Notes: generated by a model not told the origin, from the letters alone. Positions 20,425 through 32,474 are shown, counted from the stretch's first letter. The stretch is DNA of 64,000 nt from Diabrotica undecimpunctata (GCF_040954645.1 NC_092807.1:48925991-48989990); one strand, 5' to 3'. Numbers and translations: made by a program.

Positions 20425-22169
20425 TTAAAGACCTCAAATAATTATGCTGAACTAATTATTAGAAATAACCATAATTCATTGAATTTTGTTTAATAAATAA
20501 AGAATCAAATTATTGGGACCAAATGCTCACATCAGCTATTATGATACAAATAAGGTTTAATAATATTTTGAGAAATAGTTATAGGTCATAATATTTACAG
20601 AAAGTTAAAACGTTCTGGTTCAAATAGATGTAACAACCATTATCTGCTAATGGATTAAGTCGGCAGTCAAAGAAAACCGACAGCACACACACCGTCATTT
20701 AGCTAATAATTTATCACTTGATACTTGAGATTCTTTGAGAATTAAAGAGACGTGTGTGAATGATTATGATTACGGAATGATGTTTATACAATATGTTATT
20801 ATTAGGTATAAAATTACGAACTTGAATCTCGGGGTATTTCGCTTTCTTTGCATCTTTGCAAATATATTTTTAAACACTATAGGGAAGTATCAAATGAATT
20901 TTAATACAAACGTATTAAAAATACCAAGTATTAGGTTACACTGAAAAGTTTTTTGATGGTAACAGAAATAAAAAGATAAATTGTATTATCCGAATTTATT
21001 TTCAAGTCATTGTGATATTTGTTTTAAAATTAGGTAGATTCAAGGGGCAGTTCGGTAGATCGGTAGATAGGAATCAAATTCGGTAGGTCTACCGAAAAAT
21101 CAGTAGACGGAACAACACTGACAGAGACACAAGCACGGAAGCACGCACCAATTCAACGCGCCTAATTCTCTAGTGCTGCGCGCGCAGCGGACGGATCATG
21201 TTTGAGTGGGAGAGAGACGCAAGGCATTCGCCGGTCCGGCGGGCCTCTCTCTCTCGTTCGGTGACTCACTGTAACAGACGTGAGCGGGCGTTACACTTTT
21301 TCATGAATGACTCCGAGCCACAACCTAATTTAAGACGTTTTAAATAAAGAAATTTATAATTTTTTTTATAGATTTTAATAAACTTGAAAAAGTTTACGTG
21401 TTGTATAACGGACTCCCTCCTCGCGTAAATGGACTGTTCTAACTATTTACTGTTACTACGAACCACCAACTGTTATTTCGTGGCACTACTTTCGTGACTC
21501 TCGCCTCAGTATTTTACTATAGAAAAAAAGTAATACAACACTAGTATAGAAGCTTCGCTTTAAAAATTTAGGTGATTCTAATAGACAATTTCTGGAAAAG
21601 TAGAACAAAAACTATTGAAACGTTCAAATGATAAATGTCTAGTTCGAGAAATATTACATTTTTACAATTATTACCTTCAAAGAATTCACCCATATAATAG
21701 TACTGCTAAATTCAATTCAGACCCCTGGCGCTACAAATATAAAAAATTACACACTCAGTGCAATTCAGAATATTATAAAACACGACTTCACAAAAACAGT
21801 ATTTTTTGCTCTAAATTCCTAGTTTGAATTAATTTTTGTTCATTTTGAGATTTTTAGTTTAGCCGATTCGCGTTTGAATAGTTTAAATTTTTTTTTCTCA
21901 CACTTTTTTTCAAACAGGCGTGTGCTGTCAACAATTTCAAATAATTTTAATTTTCATGGCATATCGTAACTTGTTTTTAATTATTTTTAATTTGCGCTTT
22001 GCACAAAGTTTTAAAATTGCGTAAATTTTTATTTTACTTATACAATAATATTAGCTTACCTATTTACGTTTAAAATATTATTCCTATTTAATAATGAAAC
22101 TTACTTATAACTTTTGTTTTTGGTTACTGGAAATTACTGTTTAAAAAATTATTTAATAGTAAAAGTAAA
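20425..22169. other. Gap with a GC-rich patch and a dispersed repeat
   Basis: 20425-21110 has no clear feature. 21120-21300 is unusually GC- and CpG-rich. It includes the hairpin CGCCGGTCCGGCG and GAGAGAGACG…CCTCTCTCTCTC arms. 21465-21570 (ATTTCGTGGC, CGTGACTCTCGCCTCAG, TTTTACTATAGA) is related to 46768-46850. A 70-codon frame at 21615-21827 is not recognised. Confidence 0.5.
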
Positions 22170-24270
22170 TAGACACTATAGAGCTAGAGAAAGTATACGA
22201 CAGCTTACCGAGAAATAACATCAATATCGTAGTAAGAGATATAAATGCACAAATAGGCAGAGAAGAAGTTGTCTTAAACAACACTTTAAGAAAACATTCA
22301 CTTTATTTAAACACCAATGAAAATTGAGAATTACTTATCAACTTTGCCAGTAGAGAAAACATGATCATCTGCTCGACTTGTTTACCTCATCGCGACATAC
22401 ACAAAGCGACATGGATTATGCCTGATAAAACAACCTCTAACCAAATTGATAATGTCTTGATAGACAAAAAAGCCGCAACAAGCATACAAGATGTAAAGAA
22501 CCGAAGAGGATCATGTTGCGGATCTGCCATCTCCTAGTACAGATAAAATATAGATGAATAATTTTAAGAAACAGAATAGACAGGCAAGAACAAACAACAG
22601 AGCAACTAGATACACAAAAATTGAGACAACAAGATATCAAATACATATAACTATGAAACAAAAATACCATAAACACTAACAAATACAGGGAGTCTATACA
22701 CAGAAGAACATTGGAAACAAATTATTACAAAAGTAACTGACGCAGCAGGAAAGATCATAGGCAAAAAAGAAACAAACAAAAAGAAATTGATTTAATGGAA
22801 TGAAGAACACACGAAATATATGGATAGAATAACCAAAGAAAGAAGAGAAAGCTACGAAGATACAAGACGATAAAATATGCCGAACAGAGAAAAAAAATAC
22901 GAAAACGGTATATATAGAAAATGGAATAAAATATTCAAGCAACGATATAAGGGAAATGTATAAATATTTACGCAATTTAAGAGAACGATGCAAACCCCGA
23001 ACAAATCTATAGACAAATCAAGAAGGTTAAATAACCAGTGATCCGAAAGAAATAAAATCAGTCTGGAAAACTTATTGCCAAACTCTACTAGGGACCTTGA
23101 GGGAGACACAGAAAATATAGGACTCTTGACGATGGAAAAGACAAAGCAAGCAAAACGAGCATAAAAGAACAACTAGGCTTCAGGTATTGACAACGTCCCC
23201 TCTAAGCTATATAAGTTAGGTGGCGAAATCTAGTAAAACAAATGCATATGCTTATGAATAGGATTTGGAATGATGAAAAGATGTCTAGCAACTAGAAAAC
23301 CCTTTTGTGCACTGCGTACAAAGTTTATACGTATATACGTTGACGTCCACAATATATTCAAATATTTAAAACAGGCCTACGACTCAATTAACAGACAAAA
23401 GTTATATCAAATATTGCATAGTTTTAATATCATCCAAAAATACATCCCACTAGTAAAAGCAACATAGGTCAACAGCAACAGTTACTGTGAGAGTACAAAA
23501 TCAGCTTAGTGGGAAATTTTCAATAGTCAAAGGATTAAAATAAAGAGACGGGCTGGCACCGACACTATTTAACAGCTGACAGCTGAATATAGAAAGAAGT
23601 AATCTCCTAACAAATAAAACAATACAGATTGCCGCCTATGCCGATGGTATTACCATCATGTCTCGCAGAACAGAAGAGGCAGCAGCAATATATTCACAAT
23701 TAAAAACAGGAGTAGAAGAGACCGAACTAAAAATAAATATTTAGAAGCCAAAAAAACTAACACAGGCAAGGGCTAGGGGAAACAGACGCACAGTTGATTT
23801 AGAGGACGATATTAAAACTGCAGAAAGTTTTATACATCCGCTCAAAAGACACACACTGGAGATCTAAAATCAGGATCTGCAAGACTATTATCAGACCAGT
23901 GTTACCTTATGGATGCGAGACATAGGTGATGACAAAAGACACAAAACGAAAGCTAGAAGTCTTCGAACGAAAGGTCCTAAGGAAGATATTTGGATCTGTT
24001 AACGAAAACGCAGTATGGAGATCCAGGTACCACCATGAACTCCACCAACTATTCAAAATGGCACCGATTTCAGAATTCGTTAAACTTTAAACACTATAAT
24101 GGGTCATGTAGTAAAAATAAAGACCGCATTATTGACAAAAAAAGCCCTAGATAGTAAAATGCAGGGCGCAAGACCAAAAGGAAGACCATGGAAAAGGTGG
24201 GAGGATGAAGTGGCAGCGGACGCGTAAAATTTGATAGATGTGAGAGAATAAAGAAGATCGACGTGAGACC
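22170..24270 (+). pseudogene. Degraded LINE ORF2 (endonuclease and RT)
   Basis: Plus-strand fragments in the correct order. The endonuclease end comes first (NINIVVRDINAQIGREE; ATWIMPDKTTSNQIDNVLIDKK; about 22200-22500). RT fragments follow (KQAYDSINRQKLYQI near 23370; IQIAAYADGITIMSRRTEE near 23620, where the expected YADD reads YADG). The C-terminal domain is last (LEVFERKVLRKIFGSVNEN near 23960; GARPKGRPWKRWEDEV near 24180). Numerous stops and frameshifts. Such elements nick DNA with an APE-type endonuclease and prime reverse transcription there. Exact clade not assigned. Confidence 0.75.
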
Positions 24271-24287
24271 GGTAAGGTTGTAGGCAT

Positions 24288-26352
24288 AATAAATAATAAT
24301 AAAACTTTATTCATCCTTGCAGATTATTTACATAATATAGGACATGACAAAGTAAAAAGAAACGTTAAAGCCTACCTATACAATATAAACATACACATAA
24401 ATATAGAAACAACATACAACATTTTTAAGACATAAATTCCGAGACACTATAAAAACATGACTCGATGAGATAAGTCTTCAATTTATTCTTAAATGCCCTA
24501 TCATCATCTGCTTCACTTTTTAATTTGGATGGGAGCTGATTAAAAAACCTTACGCCGCTATAATCAGGGTTTTTTTCAAACATAGAAGTGTAATGTTTAG
24601 GAATCCTAAAGAAATCTTTTTTTCTGGTACGATAATTGTGTACATCTGAATTTGATTTCAATCTATTAATATTAGCTTTTGTATACAGAATACTTCTGTA
24701 TATAAAAATTGAGGGAACAGTGAGTATTTGATATTTTCTAAAATGCTCTCTACACGTATGTCTATATGGTAAATTAAAAATCAAGCGAATTATCCGCTTT
24801 TGGGCTATAAAAACTTTCGAGACATTTGTTGCACTGTCCCATAGAACAATATTATATGACAAATGTGAATAGATGATAGCGTAATAAACATTAAGTATCT
24901 GTTCCGTTGTAAATAAGTATTTGAGTTGCAAAAGAGCATAGTATCCAGAATTAATTTTCGAACATACATGATTAATATGTACCTCCCAGCTCATATTACT
25001 GTTTTGATGTAGTCCCAAAAACTTTGTAGTGTCAGATAAAGTGATAAAATCATTGTCGACTTTGACAGAGAAATTTTCCTTTATTGGAGTTTTTATATAA
25101 AATTGCATACATACTGTTTTACTCGAATGTACTATTAAGGAGTTTTTTCGCACCAAGACGTAAACTCATGGGCTAAGGTATTGAGTTTTAACCTCAATTC
25201 CTCAGCATTTTCTGCAGATGCTACCAAAGTCGTGTCATCAGCATACAAAAAAATATTTTCCGTACTCATATATTTAGGCATATCATTGATATAACAAAGA
25301 AATAACAAAGGACCCAGTATTGATCCTTGTGGAACGCCAAGATCAACTTCATACAAATCTGATTGATAATGACCGACTTTGACATACATCTGTCGATATT
25401 CTAGCTAGGATTGTAAACATTTTAAAAAATTACCTCGAAAGTCAAGTTCGTTTAGTTTACAAATTGCTACATTTAAATTTATAGAGTCAAAAGCTTTAGT
25501 TAAATCAAAAAAGAGGGCTCCAACAAATTTCTTTTGATCTAATGAACTATAAATGAATTTAAAAAATGTTGTTGATGCACTCTCGGTTGATTTACCTGGA
25601 AGAAACCCATTTTGATATGAACTTATTATGTTATAAATTTACTAAGAAATGACAACATCCTTTTATGAATGCATTTTTCAATAACCTTACACAAGACAGT
25701 TGGTACGGTAATTGGTCTATAATTTTCTAACATAGTTTTGTTTCCTTTTTTAAATATTGGGGAAACGATACCAATTTTCAAATCAGTGGGAAAAATACCC
25801 ATCTCTACAGATTTATTTATTAAATCAGTTAAGGGTTGAATAATGTACACGCTCATATGTTTCACTAGCTTTGTGGAAATGCAATCTATACCCATTGAAT
25901 TTACATTTTTTAAAGATGAAACAGCTTCGGCAATATCGCTATAGTCAATAGGATAGAAAAATAATGTTTGGTCAACATTTAAGGTCGTATAGTTTTTAAA
26001 TTGTGAATTTCCATATTTGGCATTTAATGCATTTTTTGAAAATGATGAAAAGAATACGCCGAAAGCATTTGTCATCTCTTTTTTATCGTTTATGAAACTT
26101 CCTAAGTGTTCGATTTTTTCTATGTTTTTATACTGTCCTTTTTTTCCAGTTTTGATTATTAACTGTTTTCCAAATAAATTTTTGCTTTTGATGGTTATTT
26201 TTGTTGTGAACAGTATTCTGGAAACAATGCTTTTTTGCTTCTTGAATTTTATCAGTATACTTCTTTTTGTCTTCTTTATATTTTAATTTTACACCAGGGT
26301 ATACAACAATATTATACAACAATACAAGATAGTTTGAACCATGTTCTTTCAA
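24288..26352 (-). pseudogene. LINE ORF2 remnant: RT and C-terminus, endonuclease missing
   Basis: Minus strand. The order is 26352-26128 (pre-RT linker, TDKIQEAKKHC), 26075-25626 (SMGIDCISTKLVKH, GIVSPIFKKGNK, NYRPITVPTVLCKVIEKC), a broken stretch, 25389-25135 (GVPQGSILGPLLFLCYINDM, FLYADDTTLVA), then 25156-24425 (TKFLGLHQNSNMSWEVHI, RIIRLIFNLPYRHTC). The YADD box is intact, but the gene is cut by shifts and lacks its endonuclease domain. The 3' end is an AATAATAAT-type tail near 24290 on the plus strand. Its ORF1 lies upstream at 26760-27416. Confidence 0.82.
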
Positions 26353-26369
26353 CCATCAATTAATAGAGT

Positions 26370-26755
26370 ACCGGCATGTAAGTAATGTTTTATTTATTTG
26401 TTTATTTATTAATTCATTACAGTTTAATAGACTATTTTACCAATTTGTGGGTCTTACCTTGTCTGCTTAAACATTTTATTCATTTTGAAAAACCACAGAC
26501 ATGTAATATTGGCATAATTACTGTAATTTATATAATTTATATCACTTATCTTTGTTTTACCTTTATTAGACAACACCCTAATATGGGTTTATTATTTTCA
26601 GCATTTATTTAACTTTGTATCGTGACCTGAAGATGCTTTGCATATTGTAGAAAGCGAAACCGGTGGTCTGATAGTTAAATTAAATTGATTGTGAGTAAGT
26701 CTAATTTATTATTTCTTTTACCTTTTGAAATGGACTCACACAAGCAACACATTCA
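26370..26755 (+). mobile_element. Insertion splitting LINE ORF1 from ORF2, with a hammerhead-like end
   Basis: LINE homology stops near 26765 (ORF1 side) and resumes near 26360 (ORF2 side). The interval has no coding similarity. It holds a fold at 26623-26670: GACC/GGTC arms, CTGAAGAT, a GCTTT…AAAGC hairpin, then GAAAC. This matches the pattern at PLE 3' ends, so the insert may be a 5'-truncated PLE or a non-autonomous relative. Confidence 0.4.
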
Positions 26756-26759
26756 TGAT

Positions 26760-27416
26760 ATATACTTACCTTAAATGAGGCATAAAGATTAGGATGTTTG
26801 GAAGACAAAGATGTACATGTAACCTCCGGGAAAAAACTTTTCAATGATTCTGTCATATCATCAGCAGTCATACGTGGCTCCACCCTGTATACGTGCAGGT
26901 CCGCTATTTTGGGTATACCCTTTAGATCTTTACCATTGACTTTAATTGCATCATTCTTCCCTAGAACTAATTGTCGTTTTGTGTTTACTTCTTACTTCTT
27001 TCCATTTTTTTTTCTTCATTCTTAGTTTGGTTTATAGCATCTTCATTTAGATTTATAATCTCATCACATTTTCGTTTGGTTTCTATCTCCAAAATTTTTG
27101 TCGAAATCATATTCTTTGAAATATTTGAAACACTAGGAGAGCTGGCAACATGCTCATTTTGAACTAAAATAGGTAGTTTATTGTTATTGTTTTGGACCGG
27201 TTGTTTACTGGGCTGTCTACTAAATTCGTCAGCTCTTTGCGTAGATTGGAGGTCCTCTGTTTTTGTATTGTAATTTTTATTACCTTGTTTTAATAGGGCT
27301 ATGTGTTCATTTAAAATATTTATCTTATCTCTTAATTCAAGTATTAGGATATCTTTCTGCTTTAATATATAAGTAAATAAATGCCAGTCAATTACCTTTT
27401 TATCTGTGGTCTCCAT
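26760..27416 (-). pseudogene. LINE ORF1 (coiled coil plus RRM-like domain), truncated
   Basis: From ATG 27416 the minus strand encodes a Leu/Ile-rich coiled coil (LRDKINILNEHIALLKQ) and a polar linker. After a frameshift near 26990 it encodes an RRM-like region (RQLVLGKNDAIKVNGKDL; TADDMTESLKSFFPEV; NLYASFKVSIYHE). ORF1 proteins of Jockey/CR1-type LINEs bind element RNA. The frame breaks off where the insert at 26370-26755 begins. Confidence 0.65.
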
Positions 27417-27599
27417 CGATCATAAAACGAATATACCAGTTAGACCTATTTGTACTACCATGAATTCTCCTTGAACAATGAACTGTCAAAATTTTTATTA
27501 AATATTAAACAATTATTTGCAAATAAAAATGACACCTTTGTAAAAAATACACAAGATTTTTTGAATAAATTATCAAATATTAAATTTTATTCAAATATT

Positions 27600-27835
27600 A
27601 TTTAAATAAATATTTATAAAAGTACGCAAGACTGCATACCTTGGACACATACTGAGGAACGATAAATATAATCTTCTGCAGGTCATCATGCAGCGTAGAG
27701 TCGATGGCAAAAAGGGAATAGGTAGAAAGAGGAAGTCGTGGCTGCGAAATATTCGAGACTGGACAAACATGACGTAGATGAATTATTCCACGTTGCAAAA
27801 GAAGATTATTTAAATAAGTTCTGACATATTAATAT
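27600..27835 (+). pseudogene. LINE C-terminal fragment
   Basis: Plus strand reads KTAYLGHILRNDKYNLLQVI, then GIGRKRKSWLRNIRDW, typical of the last 80 residues of many insect LINE ORF2 proteins. A related end is at 56975-57358 on the minus strand. A stop follows WTNMT. Confidence 0.7.
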
Positions 27836-28089
27836 TTAGAAAGTGATGTTACATTGGCTACTAGAATAATACTAAATATATTAGCTATAATGGAGTTATT
27901 AACATTATGTAATAATAATATCTATTTTCAACTAAATAATGAAATTCCATAAACAAAACATTAGTATAGCAATGGGCTCTATAAACGATAAAGAAGAGAT
28001 AATAACATTTACCATGGAAAAGAAGTATATTAAAAACCTTCACACATCAACAGATATATAAATTACAAATCAAATCACAATAGCAATAT

Positions 28090-28500
28090 TTAAAAAGGAA
28101 TTATTAAATCCCTATACGATAGAGTCAAAATTAGTTGTTTTAAAGAAAATTCGTTCTTAGAGGAGAAACATTTGTTACCATCTGTTTTATTAGAAAATAA
28201 TTATCCTTTATCGATAATAAATAAAAGAATTTTCAACAATCAACCGAAAAGAACAGAACAACTTAGAACGAGCTCCTACAACATACAGAAGGAATAATAC
28301 GAGGAAAATAACAATAACATACATAAAAGGATTATCAGAAAAACTTAAAAAGATAGAAAATAAATTCAACATTTTAACAACATTCCAAACAACAAACACA
28401 ATATTGAGATTTATTTTATTTAAAACTAAACCTAACAATAAACAAGAAAGAACAAAGAATTGTATTGACAAAATACCTTGTGAACTCTTATAATATTCGA
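28090..28500 (+). pseudogene. PLE fragment, RT thumb to start of GIY-YIG
   Basis: Plus strand, frameshifted. FLEEKHLLPSVLLENNYPLS is followed by ITYIKGLSEKLKKIENKFNI, LTTFQTTNTI and ending CIDKIPCELL. These are the usual PLE blocks just before the nuclease. The GIY-YIG core itself is gone. About 180 bases downstream is an R1 repeat in the same orientation, so R1 may be this element's 3' end. Confidence 0.65.
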
Positions 28501-28678
28501 ACTGTTATCTTACATTAAAGTCGTCCCAGGAACGCAACTTAGCAATATCATTTTAAAGTCGTCTACTTTAAAATTTATAATATATCTGTGTACTGTCAAT
28601 ATAAATGAGTCAGATAAAATTAAATTAGTAGAAGAATCTTTCACCAAGTAAAAAAAACAATTGATTTAATTTATTAAT

Positions 28679-28826
28679 GTTTGTATTTTGAGAACGATTT
28701 TCGAAGTGGAAATTAAAACGTTAATAAACTTATTTTAAACTTCAATTGTGGCTATTCCCATTAAAATAGTAATTACTTTAAGATGTCATAAGAAAATAGT
28801 CTTAGAATAATAATATTTAAATTCAC
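28679..28826 (+). repeat. Dispersed repeat R1, copy 2, in register with a PLE fragment
   Basis: Plus-strand copy of R1: TGTTTGTATTTTGAGAAC, a hairpin, GAAGTGGAAATTAAAACG, AATAAAC, and the distal part ATAGTAATTAC…AAGAAAATAG. It is the only copy in the window that follows PLE coding sequence in the same orientation. Fold: TATT/AATA arms, TTGAGAAC, ATTTTC hairpin, then an ACGT palindrome. Confidence 0.75.
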
Positions 28827-29530
28827 ATGAATTTTACTTAAATTTTATAATGTAAGTATGTACGTAATTGTTTTCACTAGTCCTTTTCACTTGCCAAAAA
28901 CCGAGATTTTTTTGTAAAATCTTTGCAAAATTAAGAAGAAGAAACAAGCACAATATTTACTTCAACAAACAGCGATGAGATATTTTAAGTTCGCTAGGAG
29001 TAATACCATCGCCATCAATGTACTTATTACATCATCTTTCATTTGATATATCTTTTGCAACTATTTAAAAACGTTGATCAGATATTTCACCCCTAATAAA
29101 ACTTTTATATCGCCAATACGTGTACTTTTTCATCCATAAATGCAAACAACCGAAGATTTCAATATATAGCCATTTGTTTCTGGCAAATTCCGCTTGTTAC
29201 ACGTATATATACACATCCTTAGGGAGTTCACATTGTCAATTGAACCATGTAATTCGTTTACCTATGATGAAGTTGCTGGAAATAAATTTACCTTTGCTAC
29301 GGCTGGTAACTTGAGCGTCCTTTGTGATAATATAAACTTGCAGTTCAGAGTTGGTGTTGTTGTGTACCTCTAAACTACATACCTGATTTTGCTGTAAATA
29401 ACTATAAGAAGATGATTAGTCACACAATGATAAATTAAAACCGAAATGTAAAATTCGAAAGATATTGATGCGTATTATAGGGGACTAAGTGATTAAAATT
29501 ATTATAAAAAAAATATTATTAAATATGAAA
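28827..29530. other. Noncoding gap
   Basis: Nothing recognisable. Confidence 0.35.
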
Positions 29531-29760
29531 AGGACCGGATAGCTAGGGCGGTAGAGTGACTAACTTCCCCGCATAAGGCCGGGGATCAAATCCCAGTGTC
29601 GGTGAAAATATCAAAAAAAATTTAAATAACTCTAGGCTCCAGGTCGGCTTAGCCTTAATAAAATGGGTATAGTGGGTACAATCAGCAGTAATAATAGGCG
29701 GTTGAAGCAAAGCAAATATGTTATAAGGAGCAGACTAAATAAATGAACAAATAGATAATC
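29531..29760 (+). mobile_element. tRNA-derived SINE
   Basis: The first 73 bases resemble a tRNA: GGACCGG at the start, an A box TAGCTAGGGCGG, and a B box GGATCAAATCC about 40 bases later. A non-tRNA body follows (CTCTAGGCTCCAGGTCGG, then AATGGGTATAGTGGG). The internal promoter would be read by RNA polymerase III, and movement would depend on a LINE. The 3' limit is uncertain. Confidence 0.7.
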
Positions 29761-30199
29761 TTTATGAAATTAATCGGTTAGAAGGAACAAGTAATAGTGG
29801 TATTGTAGCATTTTCGTTTTACCCCGTATATCATAAAACACCGAAAAAGATTCTTATTCTTTTTGCGTTTCTGAGATTGATAACATAAACATTTTTAGTC
29901 TGTTTATAATAAAAACAAATTGATTTTTCATTTGATCTTTGTTCCGCTTAGATTATACGCCGGAAATAAACAATAATTTTTCCCCTGATGCGGGCTAGAT
30001 AATGATTTTTGAGGATGAAGTTACACCTCGATGGACCAGATGCCAAAGCAGTTGATTTCATTGTTGAAGTCATGAAGAATTTTGTCATCGGGAATTCGAT
30101 AGTGTAGCAAATAGAACAGCTTAGGGTCTGAACGAGACAACGTCGTACTCGGAGAGTTTTAAAAACCACCAAATTTTCATATAATTTTATGATAATGTT
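29761..30199. repeat. Gap containing dispersed repeat R2, copy 1
   Basis: 29945-30037, read on the minus strand (CATCCTCAAAAATCATTATC, then TTGTTTATTTCCGGCGTA), matches 53690-53775 on the plus strand at roughly three bases in four. The rest shows nothing. Confidence 0.6.
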
Positions 30200-30336
30200 C
30201 TGAAGCTATTTTCTTGTGGCATTCTAAGTAATTACTATTTAAATGGGAATAAGCCACAATTACAGGTTAAAATAAGTTTTTTGACGTTTAAGTTTCCACT
30301 TCGGAAATCGTTCTCAAAATACAAACATTAGTGAAT
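30200..30336 (-). repeat. Dispersed repeat R1, copy 3
   Basis: Includes the extended distal part GAAGCTATTTTCTTGTGGCAT shared with copy 5 at 42290, then TAATTACTATTTAAATGGG and the TTCCACTTCGGAAATCG hairpin. Confidence 0.8.
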
Positions 30337-30373
30337 ACATACATTCCGGGGGCAAAAATAAATTATTTGAATC

Positions 30374-32414
30374 CAACTTATCTTAGTACAAAAGTGTACA
30401 CAAAAAAGTTACAACCCTTTGAAGTTACAAAATAAAAATTGTTTTTTTGCATTATCTCTATTGTTATTCTTGACATTTTGTAATAAAAATGAACACGTTA
30501 CTTTCTTGTTCTGAAAGCATTTTTCATACAAAAGAAACAATAAAATCTGAGTGCACAGAAAAATTTCAAGGAGAGTGTGCAGCCCTAAATCCCCACAAAC
30601 TTTTGAGTACGTTCAAATCAAATGAATTTTGTGGCATCAGTAGTTTAACACATTGTTTTTAAAACTTTTTTGCCTCCTATCACTTTTTCGAAAAACTAGT
30701 TTTTTCCTAGTTGGCCATAAAATTACAATTAGTTTCAACGGATACAATAATTACAAACAGTTCCATCAATAATAGTCAATAATTTGAAGCTATCATTTTT
30801 ATTGTGTGAATAAGATTAATATTAAAAATTTTGATATTACAATTGCCTACACATTTCAGGACATGGCAGATATGCATTTAATTTTGGGTAAGTTGGATCA
30901 GATTAAATTATGATTTCAATAAACTATCGGGAATATCGTAGGTGAATGTCAAGGAAATAGTGTAGCAGCCGCAAGGCGTTATGCAGTAAAATACCCCAAT
31001 CGAAATACACTCGATAGACGATTATTTCTGACCATTGATCGTCGTTTACGGTAAACGGGTACGTTCCAATCGCAAGTTGCTGACAATAGTGGTCTTCCAA
31101 TAATGGATGCAACTGATGAAGACATTTTAGAAATCATTGAAGAAGTCCCTGGAACAAGTACAAGGGTAATAGCTGCTCATCTAAATGTTTGACCCTCGCG
31201 TAAGGGTTTTGAAGCGTTTGAAGGATCAGCTGCTTAAACCCTATCACTTTACAATGGTTCAAATGGTACAAAGAGTTATTGGTTGAAGATTATCCTAAAA
31301 GAATTGGATTTTGCAATTGGTTGTTAATGGAAAATACTCGAAATGTTAATTTTATTAGAAATATTTTGTTTACCGGCGAGGCTACCTTCAGTAGAAATGG
31401 AATAAAAACCATCATAACGAGCATATTTGGGCCAACAAAAATCCTCACGCCAAAAAAACAACTAATCACCAAAGGACTTTCAAAGTTAATGTTTGAGCAG
31501 GAATTGTGGATAGCAATCTAATAGGCCCAGTATTTCTTCCCAACAATTTAAATGGTGATAATTATTGCAGTTCTTGGAAAACGAATTACAAAAGTATTTG
31601 AAAGAAGTGAATATTGAAATAAGGCAAAATAAATGTTTTCTACAAAATGGCGCTTCACTGCATTACAGTAAGGAAGTCCAGGAATACCTTTGCAATCCTG
31701 GTCGGTGGATTGGAAGGGGTCGTGACGCACCTATTTCTTGGCCACTCAGAAGTCCAGGTCTTAACCCCATGGACTTTTGCTTTTGGGGGTTTATGAAAGA
31801 GAAAGTGTTTTCTGTGCCAATAGAGAACAAACAACAATTGAGGGTTAGAATAATTGAAGCTGCAAATCAATTTCGACAGAAAAATATGATTTTTCAGCGC
31901 ATACGGTTGTTCTTATTAAAACGATACGAATATGTATTGAAGAAAATGGGGATCATTTTGAACATTTCTTGTAATATCATATTTATAGAGAGGTTATAGA
32001 AATTTTTTGTACTTGTTAATTCATTTAAGCCATTTATTTAGTTGCACTTAATTTTTTAAAGGTTTAATGGCCGTAACTCAATAAAAACTGTTTTTTAAAA
32101 GAAGTGAAAAGACGCAAAAAAGTTTTAAAAATAATGTGTTAAACTAATAATGCCACAAAATTTATTTGAATTGAACGTACTGAAAATTTTGGGCGGATTT
32201 AGGGCTGCACACCCCCCTTAAAATTTTTCTGTGCGCTTAGATTTTGTTGTTTCTTTTGAATGAAAAATACTTTCAGAACAAGAAAGTAACGTGTTTATTT
32301 TTATTACAAAATATCAAGTAGTTTTGAAGATAATGCAAAAAAAACAATTTTTATTTTGTAACTTCAAAGGGCTGTAACTTTTTTTGTGTACACTTTTGTA
32401 CTAAGGTAAATAGG
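30374..32414 (+). mobile_element. Mariner-like element with about 340-bp inverted terminal repeats
   Basis: 30379-30715 and 32060-32410 are reverse complements with moderate divergence. Shared words include TAGTACAAAAGTGTACAC, CCCTTTGAAGTTACAAAAT and ACACGTTACTTTCTTGTTCT on one strand. Between them is a broken transposase. Arms this long are unusual for mariner, though known in some Tc1/mariner lineages. Exact tips and TA duplication are not clear. Confidence 0.75.
30860..32000 (+). pseudogene. Mariner-like transposase, frameshifted and catalytically dead
   Basis: The plus strand has an N-terminal helix-turn-helix similar to DUF4817 (CQGNSVAAARRYAVKYPNRN), a linker (ILEIIEEVPGTSTRVIAAHL), ENTRNVNFIRNILFTGEATF (31340-31390), then from 31565 FLENELQKYLKEVNIEIRQN, CFLQNGASLHYSKEVQEYL, RWIGRGRDAPISWPLRSPGL and NPMDFCFWG. 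The first catalytic position reads G (FTGEATF) and the second N (LQNGAS); only the third D survives. With several shifts and stops, the gene cannot act. The family normally makes double-strand cuts at TA sites. Confidence 0.8.
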
Positions 32415-32419
32415 ATTAT

Positions 32420-32474
32420 AGACGTATAACATGCACCAAATTGGGGTAAAATACTTTAAGTTTCTGTCCTAGTT
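32420..32474 (-). repeat. 55-bp exact copy of hAT transposase sequence
   Basis: Identical over 55 bases to 35544-35598, which lies inside the hAT transposase gene and encodes about EKLGQKLKVFYPNLVHV on the minus strand. It abuts the right end of the mariner element. Nothing else of the hAT gene surrounds it on its left. Confidence 0.9.

Noticed and set aside
22437..23172. Hydrophobic minus-strand frames suggesting membrane proteins
   Set aside because: They are antisense to degraded LINE sequence; the A-rich coding strand gives F/L/S-rich shadows.
29532..29604. A genuine tRNA gene
   Set aside because: Box A and B fit, but the acceptor and anticodon arms pair poorly and a repeat-like body follows; SINE is the better reading.
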